NCBI GenBank assembly: GCA_964437245.1
Contig: CAYTGJ010000007.1
Coordinates: forward strand, 1 to 64,000
DNA from: JANYCO01 sp964437245
Lineage (GTDB): Bacteria; Bacteroidota; Bacteroidia; Cytophagales; Cytophagaceae
Direction: 5' to 3'
Length of the DNA: 64,000 nucleotides
Shown here: in pieces, positions 16,187-24,794 of the stretch
Layout: the number at the start of each line of letters is the position of its first letter
How positions within the stretch are numbered: position 1 is the stretch's first letter
Notes under the pieces: generated by a model
Seen by the model: the letters and a program-made list of their open reading frames with translations, nothing else
The model's database searches: none
Told to the model about the DNA's origin: nothing
Translations under genes and position numbers: made by a program

Positions 16187-18643
16187 ATGAAGGTTTTAAA
16201 ATTCGGAGGCACCTCCGTAGGCTCAGTTGAAGCAATGAGAAATGTAGCAGAGATCCTGCTGCAAAACAAAAAGGAGAAGAAACAATTTGCGGTCGTGTTT
16301 TCTGCTATGTCAGGCATTACCAATTTGTTGATTGAGACAGGTAAAAAAGCTTCCGTGAGCGATATTTCCTACAAGGAAACTCTTAAAACCATTGAGCAAA
16401 AACATATTACCACTGTAAAAGCACTGATCGATGTTAAGATCCAAAGCCGTGTGGTCGCTTATATTAAAACGCTGACCAATGAGCTGGAAGACCTCCTGCA
16501 CGGTGTTTTCCTTCTGAAGGAACTTTCACCCCGCACTTCCGACCTGATCGTAAGCTTCGGCGAAAGACTTTCCGCCTACATCATGTCAGAATTTATTTCG
16601 CAGTCAGGAGTCTCCTGCGAAATGCTGGATGCCCGGAAACTTATCCAGACCGACGATAATTTTGGCTATGCCAAAGTGGATTTCAAGGCGACCGACAAAA
16701 ATATCAAGGCTTATTTTAAAGACAGAAAACCCGCACAGGTCATCACAGGTTTTATTGCCTCCACTGAAAAAGGCGAAACCACTACACTGGGCCGCGGAGG
16801 TTCCGATTACACAGCCTCTATATTTGGTGCAGCCCTGGGAGCAGATATCATAGAAATATGGACAGACGTAGACGGTATGATGACTGCCGATCCGAGAAAA
16901 GTAAAACAGGCCTTTACCCTTCCTTCTATTTCTTATGTAGAAGCGATGGAGATCTCTCACTTTGGAGCCAAAGTGATTTATCCTCCTACCTTACAACCTG
17001 TTTTTAATAAAAAAATTCCTATTGCGATACGCAATACCTTCAATGCCTCTTTTGAAGGAACCATTATCAGTGAGAAGACCAATGACTCTTTCATGATCAA
17101 AGGTGTTTCTTCTATTGAAAACATTTCGCTCCTTACTCTTCAGGGCAGCGGCCTGCAAGGTGTTACGGGTGTTTCTGCAAGATTATTCAGTTCTCTTGCC
17201 AGACAAAAAACAAATGTGATCCTGATCACACAGGCTTCTTCTGAATATTCCATCTGCTTTGCGATCGATGCCAAAGAGACTAAAAAAGCCAAAGAAGCGA
17301 TCGAAGAGGAATTTGCAATCGAGATCGCAGCGAAAAAAATTGACAAAGTAGTTGTAAAAGAAAACCTTTCCATCGTAGCGATCGTGGGCGACAACATGAA
17401 AAACACTCCTGGCATTTCAGGAAAAATGTTTGCCGCTCTCGGGAAAAACAACGTAAACGTAATCGCCATTGCCCAGGGATCTTCAGAGCTTAACCTCTCT
17501 GTAGTGATCGAACAGGTCAACATCTCCAAAGCACTGAATGCCTTGCATGAATCTTTCTTCCTGTCGGATGTAAAGACCATCAATCTTTTTGTGGTAGGCC
17601 TGGGTCTGATCGGGAATACGCTTTTGAAACAAATACAAAAACAATCTGCTCATCTTCAAAAAGACAAACTGATCAAGATCAACATCGTAGGAATCACCAA
17701 CAGCAAAAAAATGCTGTTCAACGAAGGCGGGATCAGCCTGAGCAGCTGGAAAGAAAAGCTGGATGAAAAAGGAGAGAAGGCAAATATGAAAGAATTTGCC
17801 AGCCGTATTAAAAAGATGAATCTTCAGAACTCTGTGTTCATCGACAATACGTCCAGCAAAGACGTGGTGGATTTTTACGAAGACATGCTGAGTTCCAGGA
17901 TCTCCATCGTGACTCCCAACAAGGTAGCCAACTCCGGACCATTCAAACATTATCATAAGCTACATACCCTTGCCTTTCAAAATGGGGTTAAATTTCTCTA
18001 CGAAACCAATGTGGGCGCAGGACTTCCGGTGATCAATACCCTTCAGGACCTGATACTGAGCGGTGACAAGATCCTGAAAATAGAAGGCGTTCTTTCCGGA
18101 ACACTTTCCTATATTTTCAACAATTACAAAGGCGACAAGAAATTTTCCGATACAGTAAAAGAGGCAAAAGAAAAAGGCTATACTGAACCGGATCCGAGAG
18201 ACGATCTTAACGGAAAAGATGTAGCCCGCAAAATCCTGATCCTTTCAAGAGAAGCAGGGTACGAACTGGAATTTGACGATATCAAAGTAGAGAATATACT
18301 GCCGGCTCCTTGCGTAAAAGCCAAAACAGTAGAAGAATTTTTCAAACAACTGGAAAAGCACAACGATGTTTTTGCCAAACGCAGAGACGAAGCGGAGAAA
18401 AAAGGAAAAGTATTGCGCTTTATCGCAAAAATGGAAAATGGCAAAGCCGGAATCACCCTTGATGCGGTAGACGCAAACCATCCGTTCTATTCGCTCTCCG
18501 GAAGTGACAACATGATATCTTACACCACCGAGCGTTACAAAGACCGTCCGGTTGTGATCAAAGGACCAGGAGCAGGAGCAGAAGTAACAGCAGCAGGAGT
18601 ATTTGCAGATATTATCAGGATCAGTAACTACTTAAAGGGCTAA
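16187..18643 (+). CDS. thrA: Bifunctional aspartokinase / homoserine dehydrogenase
   Basis: The start at 16187 (ATG) was chosen because MKVLKFGGTSVGS opens the aspartokinase domain; an upstream TTG would add 18 unrelated residues. The 818-residue enzyme contains aspartokinase (about 1-290, KFGGTSVGS at 5-13), two ACT domains (about 310-460, GVTGVSARLF and NTPGISGKMF) that usually bind threonine, and homoserine dehydrogenase (about 465-818). The last has the NAD(P) motif GLGLIGN, TPNKVANSGP and the catalytic-site EPDPRDDLNGKDVARK. It performs the first and third steps of the aspartate pathway. Its stop overlaps the start of a glycosyltransferase gene (TAATG); thrB and thrC are absent. Confidence 0.95.
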   Translation: MKVLKFGGTSVGSVEAMRNVAEILLQNKKEKKQFAVVFSAMSGITNLLIETGKKASVSDISYKETLKTIEQKHITTVKALIDVKIQSRVVAYIKTLTNELEDLLHGVFLLKELSPRTSDLIVSFGERLSAYIMSEFISQSGVSCEMLDARKLIQTDDNFGYAKVDFKATDKNIKAYFKDRKPAQVITGFIASTEKGETTTLGRGGSDYTASIFGAALGADIIEIWTDVDGMMTADPRKVKQAFTLPSISYVEAMEISHFGAKVIYPPTLQPVFNKKIPIAIRNTFNASFEGTIISEKTNDSFMIKGVSSIENISLLTLQGSGLQGVTGVSARLFSSLARQKTNVILITQASSEYSICFAIDAKETKKAKEAIEEEFAIEIAAKKIDKVVVKENLSIVAIVGDNMKNTPGISGKMFAALGKNNVNVIAIAQGSSELNLSVVIEQVNISKALNALHESFFLSDVKTINLFVVGLGLIGNTLLKQIQKQSAHLQKDKLIKINIVGITNSKKMLFNEGGISLSSWKEKLDEKGEKANMKEFASRIKKMNLQNSVFIDNTSSKDVVDFYEDMLSSRISIVTPNKVANSGPFKHYHKLHTLAFQNGVKFLYETNVGAGLPVINTLQDLILSGDKILKIEGVLSGTLSYIFNNYKGDKKFSDTVKEAKEKGYTEPDPRDDLNGKDVARKILILSREAGYELEFDDIKVENILPAPCVKAKTVEEFFKQLEKHNDVFAKRRDEAEKKGKVLRFIAKMENGKAGITLDAVDANHPFYSLSGSDNMISYTTERYKDRPVVIKGPGAGAEVTAAGVFADIIRISNYLKG

Positions 18644-19578
18644 TGCAACTATCCATTATTATCCCCATATACAATGAAGAACCGAATATACATACACTGT
18701 ATAACAGGTTAAAAAAGGTATTGAATTCTATCACCCCTCTGCATGAATTCATATTTGTAAATGACGGGAGCAAAGATAATTCCATCCATCTTATTAAAGG
18801 ATTGGCACAACAGGACCCAACGGTCAAGTACATCAATTTCAGCAGGAACTTCGGCCACCAGATCGCCGTTACTGCAGGCCTTGATTACTGTATCGGAGAG
18901 TCGGTTGTGATCATCGATGCAGACCTTCAGGACCCGCCCGAACTGATCGTGGAAATGTATCAAAAAATGCAGGAAGGTTATGAAGTTGTATATGCCAAGC
19001 GAAGAAGCCGAAAAGGAGAAAGCTTTTTAAAAAAATTTACGGCCAAAATGTTTTACCGGACACTTGGTAGCCTGACTTCCATTTCAATACCGGTAGACAC
19101 AGGTGATTTTAGAATCATACACAAACAAATCGTGGAGGTTTTGAAAAAAATGCCGGAACAGCAAAAATTTATCAGAGGCCAAATTTCCTGGATCGGATTT
19201 AACCAAACCTATGTAGAATACGACCGGGATGAAAGACAAGGAGGAGAAACAGGTTATACTTATAAAAAGATGATCAAGCTTGCCCTGGACGGGATCACCT
19301 CCTTTTCTAATGCCCCTCTCAAATTTGCTACCTTCTCCGGTTTTCTGGTATCAGGCATTGCTTTTTTCATCATGCTATATGCCTTATATTCCCGGTTTAT
19401 CCTTAAAGACTATGTAGCAGGATGGACCTCCCTTATTCTGAGCGTAATGTTCATCGGCGGTATCCAGCTTATCTCCATCGGTATCATAGGAGAATACATT
19501 AGTAGAATCAGTACCAATATCCGTAATAGACCTCTTTATATAGTACGCGAATCCAGTATTCAACCACATGATCAATAA
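18643..19578 (+). CDS. GT2 glycosyltransferase, DPM1/GtrB-like with two C-terminal TM helices
   Basis: A 311-residue protein with a GT-A fold (SIIIPIYNEE at 4-13, FVNDGSKDNS at 38-47, DADLQDPPE at 92-100). Two transmembrane helices near 225-250 and 262-285 match the bactoprenol glucosyltransferase GtrB/ArnC class. Such enzymes move a sugar from a nucleotide donor to undecaprenyl phosphate on the cytosolic face. It shares the TAATG overlap with thrA and overlaps the next membrane protein by 11 nt, so the three are co-transcribed. Confidence 0.85.
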   Translation: MQLSIIIPIYNEEPNIHTLYNRLKKVLNSITPLHEFIFVNDGSKDNSIHLIKGLAQQDPTVKYINFSRNFGHQIAVTAGLDYCIGESVVIIDADLQDPPELIVEMYQKMQEGYEVVYAKRRSRKGESFLKKFTAKMFYRTLGSLTSISIPVDTGDFRIIHKQIVEVLKKMPEQQKFIRGQISWIGFNQTYVEYDRDERQGGETGYTYKKMIKLALDGITSFSNAPLKFATFSGFLVSGIAFFIMLYALYSRFILKDYVAGWTSLILSVMFIGGIQLISIGIIGEYISRISTNIRNRPLYIVRESSIQPHDQ

Positions 19579-20821
19579 ACCTGTATTTTTATCGACAAAT
19601 ACATCAAGAATAATATTGATCCACCTGGGTTTGTTTACCTTTTGCTTTGCCATACTAAGTTATTTCATCAATGGTTCATTGAGCTTTGACGAATCTCAAT
19701 TAGTAAAATGGGATACAGGATGGTACCTCTCTCTTAAGGAAAATGGTTATGTCTTTATCGAAAATGCACAAAATAATACAGGTTTTTTTCCCGGGTTTCC
19801 CTTTTTATGGAAAATTACCGGACTTGGAGCAATAGGGATTTCAATTCTCAACCTGATTTTATTTGTTGTTTCATTTTACCTACTGGTCTATTATTTTAAT
19901 CCTCCGCAAAGAACACAGTATCTTTTCCTGACACTTCCTCCGCTCTTTTTCTTTTTTGTGCCCTACTCGGAAAGTCTTTTTTTTCTGTTCTCTACCCTTA
20001 TTCTGATAGGACTCAAAAAAAATAATTGGCTGCTAACAACCCTGGCTTTTATGCTGGCAACCTTTACACGCTCTGCCGGAACAATATTTATTCCCGCCTT
20101 GATAATGTCAATGTTTCTTATCAGCCATAAATCCACCTTAAAAGAAACATGTAAAGAGTATTCCCTTTATATAGCTGCCGGAATAATCACCACTTTAACT
20201 GTCATATACATACAATTCCTACAAACAGGAGTATGGTTTGCCTCTTCCAAAACACATATACACTGGAAACATTATTTTAGAATCCCTGAATTCCCTCTAC
20301 ACTCCTGGGGGGAGAATGAAATACTATTCCTTGATGGCACAGGAATGCTCATTGGATTGACCGCTCTTGCCATCCTCCTGATCTTGTTTATACAAAAGAT
20401 CAAACAACCTATGACAGAGGCCAACAAGTCTTATTTATTCTCTCTTCTTTACCTGGGAGGTATTTCCCTGTCAATACTACTATTCCAGGGAGGAGATATC
20501 CATAGCTTAAACCGGTATATTTTTGCAACACCTTTTTATTTTATCTTCCTACTCGAGTTCAGTAAAAAGAACTTTAGTCTGAAAGAAATCCTTCTCTTTT
20601 TTTTAATACTTACCGGCTATTGGTTATTCTGTGGCAGCTATAAGCACATTACTATCTTTGTAAACTACCTTCTGCTGTCTGTATTTTTAATATTGTTTCT
20701 CTTCATATACGGTCCTTACAAAAGAATAGCGCAATGGTCTTTTATAGCTATCTATGTATCTTCTGTCTTCTTACAGGCATTTCTCTTCATCCTTTTTTTA
20801 AAAGGAACATGGATAGGGTAA
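19568..20821 (+). CDS. PIG-V-like/GT-C multi-pass membrane protein
   Basis: A 417-residue protein with ten or more hydrophobic helices. The luminal/periplasmic motif WDTGWY (48-53) followed by KENGY and FFPGFP (73-78) resembles the PIG-V mannosyltransferase pattern, in which the Asp after the first helix is catalytic. It would use a lipid-linked sugar on the periplasmic side. It overlaps the upstream GT2 gene, which may make its donor. The assignment rests on the motif only; donor and acceptor are unknown. Confidence 0.65.
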   Translation: MINKPVFLSTNTSRIILIHLGLFTFCFAILSYFINGSLSFDESQLVKWDTGWYLSLKENGYVFIENAQNNTGFFPGFPFLWKITGLGAIGISILNLILFVVSFYLLVYYFNPPQRTQYLFLTLPPLFFFFVPYSESLFFLFSTLILIGLKKNNWLLTTLAFMLATFTRSAGTIFIPALIMSMFLISHKSTLKETCKEYSLYIAAGIITTLTVIYIQFLQTGVWFASSKTHIHWKHYFRIPEFPLHSWGENEILFLDGTGMLIGLTALAILLILFIQKIKQPMTEANKSYLFSLLYLGGISLSILLFQGGDIHSLNRYIFATPFYFIFLLEFSKKNFSLKEILLFFLILTGYWLFCGSYKHITIFVNYLLLSVFLILFLFIYGPYKRIAQWSFIAIYVSSVFLQAFLFILFLKGTWIG

Positions 20822-20869
20822 TATCCTTATCATTCTCCAAATGCCTTTCTATTCATTCTAAACAACTTA

Positions 20870-21019
20870 TTAATATTGAATAACCAAATTGGCAATAGAG
20901 TCAACATAAGCTTCATGCTTTTTCATTCCTTCATGTACTCTCAGTAACAAACGATAAAAGCATACCATATATTCTAAAAAAGGATTAAATTCATATCTTA
21001 AAACGACAAAGATTTTCAT
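20870..21019 (-). CDS. Possible 49-codon small ORF (doubtful)
   Basis: On the minus strand an ATG ending at 21019 opens 49 codons (MKIFVVLRYEF..., ending SIANLVIQY) and a TAA. It fills most of the 200-bp gap between the PIG-V-like and GT-C genes and starts 2 bp from the divergent ATG at 21022. No family was recognised, and the region is AT-rich, so chance is quite possible. Confidence 0.15.
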   Translation of the reverse strand: MKIFVVLRYEFNPFLEYMVCFYRLLLRVHEGMKKHEAYVDSIANLVIQY

Positions 21020-21021
21020 CA

Positions 21022-22473
21022 ATGATACGAGCCAATACCTTCTCTATACAATCCCTTACTTTTATCCTGATCATGATAGTTTTTTTCTTCCTCAAACTGG
21101 AAGATTGCTATCTGCCTTATTATTGGGACGAGTTAGGCGTCTATAGCCAGGCTTCTTTGTATATGTACGACCATACACCCTCACTGCTCCCCGGTTCTCT
21201 TCCGGATGTATTATCAAGAGGACACCCGCTGTTATTCATGTTTGTATACGCCTGTTTCTTTAAGCTATTCGGCACTTCGCTGGTGGGAGCCCATATCTTC
21301 ACCTGTCTGATCAGTATTCTCTTTCTTGGCATCGCTTATCAAATCGGGAAACGCTTCTTCTCTGCTGACATTGCCTTATTATCCGTCATATTGATGACGG
21401 TACAACCTCTCTTCTTTGCACAGGCTGTTTTTGTATTGCCCGAAATAATGCTGGGAGTCTTTTCTCTTCTTTCTATTTATTTCTATCTGGACAAAAAATT
21501 ATGGACCAGCAGCCTTTATGCCTCACTGGCCTTACTCACCAAAGAAACGGCTATCGTACTGCCCATCGTCATGCTGCTTATGGAAGTCATACGGTTTTAC
21601 AGAAAAGAGCTTACCTTCAGGCAACTGATCTCTTCACTGCTGATCATATTCATCCCTTTTTATGTTTTCGGGCTTTTCATCATCATTCAACGTATTCAAA
21701 ACGGGTGGTTTTTCTATCCATACCATACCGGTTTTATTTCTTTCGATCCTTCTTCCATCTACTGGCGCCTGACAGGTTACCTGAATTTTATATTCATCCG
21801 TCAGGGACGCATTACCTGGCTGATTGTAATTTCGGTGTTTACTGTCGTTGCTATTTTCCGGCACAAAACACAGCTCCGCCAAACAATACTTAAAAAATGG
21901 CAGGAATTTCCGCCTCACTATTTTGTCTTCGCTACCTTGTTCATTTACGTCCTGGGGATACTGGGATACTCAGCGTTAAACTTCCCGCTACAACGGTATG
22001 TACTACTGATCTATCCTGTTTTCACGCTGCTCATTGTATGGATGGTCTTCCGGCTTGTAAAAGAAAAAAAGATCTTCGCCTATCCGATCGTACTGGCCTT
22101 GGCTACCATTAACCTGTTTTATATGAAAAGCCCCGGCAAGATGGTGGAAAACGATATGGCATACAAAGATCTTCTCACTATACAGGTCGAGATATGCCGG
22201 TACTTCGATACCCCGGAGCTAAAAGCCAAAACACTTGCCTCCGATTTCCCGGTCACCCCTTCTTTCTTTGATCCCAGACTAGGCTACGTTACCCAAACAG
22301 ATTTTCGCCTGACCGGAATCTCTGACGAACTGGATCCGGAAGCCGATTATTATATTTATACAAATCCAGGGAACCTGGAAGACAAAGCTGTTCTGAAAAG
22401 CGACCGGCTTCAATTGATCAAAGAGTTTCGCAAAGGCGCCGCAGAAGGATACATATACAAGGTGATCAAATAA
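21022..22473 (+). CDS. GT-C family glycosyltransferase (ArnT/PMT-like)
   Basis: A 483-residue protein with about ten transmembrane helices. WDE (35-37) after the first helix is the GT-C acidic motif, and RGHPLLFMF at about 69-77 and LTKETAIVLP in a cytosolic loop match the ArnT-like class. A soluble C-terminal tail of about 100 residues ends in EGYIYKVIK. It is clearly paralogous to the convergent gene at 22493-23716. About 200 bp separates it from the preceding PIG-V-like gene, so it may have its own promoter. Confidence 0.75.
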   Translation: MIRANTFSIQSLTFILIMIVFFFLKLEDCYLPYYWDELGVYSQASLYMYDHTPSLLPGSLPDVLSRGHPLLFMFVYACFFKLFGTSLVGAHIFTCLISILFLGIAYQIGKRFFSADIALLSVILMTVQPLFFAQAVFVLPEIMLGVFSLLSIYFYLDKKLWTSSLYASLALLTKETAIVLPIVMLLMEVIRFYRKELTFRQLISSLLIIFIPFYVFGLFIIIQRIQNGWFFYPYHTGFISFDPSSIYWRLTGYLNFIFIRQGRITWLIVISVFTVVAIFRHKTQLRQTILKKWQEFPPHYFVFATLFIYVLGILGYSALNFPLQRYVLLIYPVFTLLIVWMVFRLVKEKKIFAYPIVLALATINLFYMKSPGKMVENDMAYKDLLTIQVEICRYFDTPELKAKTLASDFPVTPSFFDPRLGYVTQTDFRLTGISDELDPEADYYIYTNPGNLEDKAVLKSDRLQLIKEFRKGAAEGYIYKVIK

Positions 22474-22492
22474 AAAAATAGAATATCCCGGA

Positions 22493-23716
22493 TTATTTCT
22501 CTGCTTCTTCTTTGTTCCTCTGAGACTCCAGGATTTTTTCTCCGATGTTCACATACCCAAGATTAGAATCACAATCGTCGCGAAGGGTGATAGAATAGTA
22601 AATCCCCATAACGAGAAGGGCCGATACAACCAGCCATGCCAGGGAGCGAGGCAAAATTAATTCGTGTATAAAACAAGCGCCCATGATCACTAAAAGAAAG
22701 ATCAGGGAAAGCAAATAACGGTCTGTCAAAAAATTAACCGCACTGACCAACATAAAGAAAATACTAAAGATCCCAAACAGTAATAAATACGGGCCTGTCT
22801 TTCTGAAGACCTCTTTCTTTTTGGTAATCATTGCCCATACGACCAATCCTGCAAGGAGAAGGGAAATTATATTTCTGCCACTCCATACATAAATAACCAA
22901 AAGTATCCTGGTGAGCTTACTCCGGATCTCAGCCGGGGAAAAATCAATGTAGCCCGTGTGCTCCGGAAAAAAAAACCAACCTTGCAATAGCTTCTGCCAC
23001 AACAAAAATAAAAGCCAGACCATGACAGGACTGACCACAAATATTATTTTTTTGAAAAACTGAAAATAGTTTTTCTCTTTCGTCCCCAAAAATAACAGCA
23101 ACTCATAAAACGGAATAGCAGCAAACAATACAATGGCCGTTTCCTTAGTCATGATCGACAGGGCCGCAGCACACCAATACAAGATTTTGTACCCGAGCAG
23201 ATGCGCAAAAAGAGCAGTGATCATAAAAAGGGCCAAAAGAATTTCGGGCAACACCAACCCACTCTGAGCCAAAAACATTGGCTGCACCATGATGATCAAC
23301 ACCGCCGCCAATCCCGTAGCCGGGGAAAATACTTTTCTACACAAAGCATATAGACTGATCAACAGTACAAGAGAGATCGACAAGGCAAACAAATGAGAAG
23401 ACACAATCGAAGAACCAAATAAATTCATCCATAACGCTCCTAAAAAATGAAAGAGCAGAGGATGGCCCCGGGAATAGTATATTGGAAGAGCCTGAGGAGA
23501 CAAACTGGCCCCGTTCTCATGCATAATTTTTACTGCAGGGCCATAAAAATTCGCCTCATCCCAACAATAAGGAAGTGGCAGATGAGACCATTTAAAAATA
23601 ACAAACAAGGCCAGGGCAATACAAAAAAGAAGAGTATGAATATCCTGAAAGATAGCTCTTACACTGCGGGAACAAACAGTTCCAAGGTTAGCGAGAGGTG
23701 TAGTGATACGATGCAT
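22493..23716 (-). CDS. GT-C family glycosyltransferase, paralogue of the convergent gene
   Basis: A 407-residue multi-pass protein with WDE at 52-54, RGHPLLFHF, MVQPMFLAQSGLVLPEI and MTKETAIVLF, each with a direct counterpart in the gene at 21022. QGWFFFPEHTGYIDF matches NGWFFYPYHTGFISF. It lacks the long C-terminal tail of its partner. The two genes meet tail to tail with 19 bp between stops. It follows the GT2 gene at 23807 on the same strand after 90 bp. Confidence 0.75.
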   Translation of the reverse strand: MHRITTPLANLGTVCSRSVRAIFQDIHTLLFCIALALFVIFKWSHLPLPYCWDEANFYGPAVKIMHENGASLSPQALPIYYSRGHPLLFHFLGALWMNLFGSSIVSSHLFALSISLVLLISLYALCRKVFSPATGLAAVLIIMVQPMFLAQSGLVLPEILLALFMITALFAHLLGYKILYWCAAALSIMTKETAIVLFAAIPFYELLLFLGTKEKNYFQFFKKIIFVVSPVMVWLLFLLWQKLLQGWFFFPEHTGYIDFSPAEIRSKLTRILLVIYVWSGRNIISLLLAGLVVWAMITKKKEVFRKTGPYLLLFGIFSIFFMLVSAVNFLTDRYLLSLIFLLVIMGACFIHELILPRSLAWLVVSALLVMGIYYSITLRDDCDSNLGYVNIGEKILESQRNKEEAEK

Positions 23717-23806
23717 CCTTACTATGCTATAGTTTTAAATCGTTACAATCCGAATCAATGGCTCCGGCACTTCCGGAATCAAGCCGCCCGGAACTACAGA
23801 AAAATA

Positions 23807-24559
23807 TCAGGATTTAATCCCTTCAAAGATCTTATAACGGGCCAAACCCATTTTTTGTAGTCTAAACGACAGTGCTACTCTCAAACATCCAAACCCATAT
23901 TTCATGCTACGACTGAAATTAATACTGCTCGCTTCTTCAAAATATTTGGTAGGACAGGTCACCTCTCCTATTTCATATCCGGCAAAAGCGATCTGTCCCA
24001 GCATTTCATTGTCAAACACAAAATCGTCCGAATTTTTTTCCAATGGTAACTTCTGAAGAATCTCTCTGCTGAATGCACGATAACCGGTATGATACTCTGC
24101 CAGTTTTTGTCCCATCAAAAGATTCTGGGAAAACGTCAACCCTCGATTAAAGATATATTTATACAGGGGCATTCCTCCGCGCAAAGCTCCTTTTCCTAAT
24201 ATTCTGGAGCCGAGCATTACCGGGAACAATCCACGGGCAATCGGATAGACCATCGCTTCCAGCAAAAGCGGTGTATACTGGTAATCCGGATGCAGCATCA
24301 CTACAATATCTGCTCCTGCTTCCAGCGCCGTATTATAACAGGTCTTCTGATTTCCTCCATAACCTTTATTTTTATCATGACGAATTACTCTGGCAATCCC
24401 TAAACTCTTTGCTTTTTCATACGTATTATCTTTAGAGAAATCATCTACAAGAATGACTTCGTCTACAATGTTAAAAGGGATCTCGTTATAAGTTTTTTCG
24501 AGTGTCTTCTCCGCATTGTAAGCAGGCATTACTACGATTATTTTCTTACCATCGATCAT
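23807..24559 (-). CDS. GT2 glycosyltransferase, DPM1-like without TM helices
   Basis: A 250-residue protein with IIVVMPAYNAEKTL (7-20), LVDDFSKDNT and HPDYQY (90-95) in the DxD position, followed by GSRILGKGALRGGMP and FDNEMLGQI. This is the dolichol-phosphate-mannose-synthase-like subgroup lacking membrane anchors. It likely loads a sugar on a polyprenyl phosphate for the GT-C gene downstream. The HPD in place of the usual DAD is a variant typical of this subgroup. Confidence 0.8.
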   Translation of the reverse strand: MIDGKKIIVVMPAYNAEKTLEKTYNEIPFNIVDEVILVDDFSKDNTYEKAKSLGIARVIRHDKNKGYGGNQKTCYNTALEAGADIVVMLHPDYQYTPLLLEAMVYPIARGLFPVMLGSRILGKGALRGGMPLYKYIFNRGLTFSQNLLMGQKLAEYHTGYRAFSREILQKLPLEKNSDDFVFDNEMLGQIAFAGYEIGEVTCPTKYFEEASSINFSRSMKYGFGCLRVALSFRLQKMGLARYKIFEGIKS

Positions 24560-24598
24560 AACATGGAACTATTTAGACAAAATAACATTATAACAATA

Positions 24599-24628
24599 AG
24601 GCTTCCTTTCAATACAGAAAAGAAGCCT
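24599..24628 (-). terminator. Terminator downstream of tRNA-Phe
   Basis: On the minus strand AGGCTTC and GAAGCCT form a 7-bp stem with a 16-nt loop, followed by TATTGTTAT. It lies about 10 bp after the 3' end of the tRNA. Confidence 0.55.
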
Positions 24629-24637
24629 CTACTTAAG

Positions 24638-24710
24638 TGGTGTCGAGTGGAATCGAACCACCGACACAAGGATTTTCAGTCCTTTGCTCTACCAACTGAG
24701 CTACGACACC
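24638..24710 (-). tRNA. tRNA-Phe (GAA)
   Basis: The minus strand folds into a cloverleaf: the 7-bp acceptor GGTGTCG pairs with CGACACC, the D-arm is GCTCAGTTGGTAGAGC, the anticodon stem-loop AGGACTGAAAATCCT has anticodon GAA, and the T-arm is GGTGGTTCGATTCCACT. The discriminator base is A. The 3' CCA is not encoded. It stands alone between the GT2 gene and the Fe-S gene pair. Confidence 0.96.
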
Positions 24711-24794
24711 AACTCCCTTGTTTGGGATTGCAAAGATAGGATTTATTTTTATTTTCAAAAAAATATTCTTTAATATTATATAAAATTATTCTTT

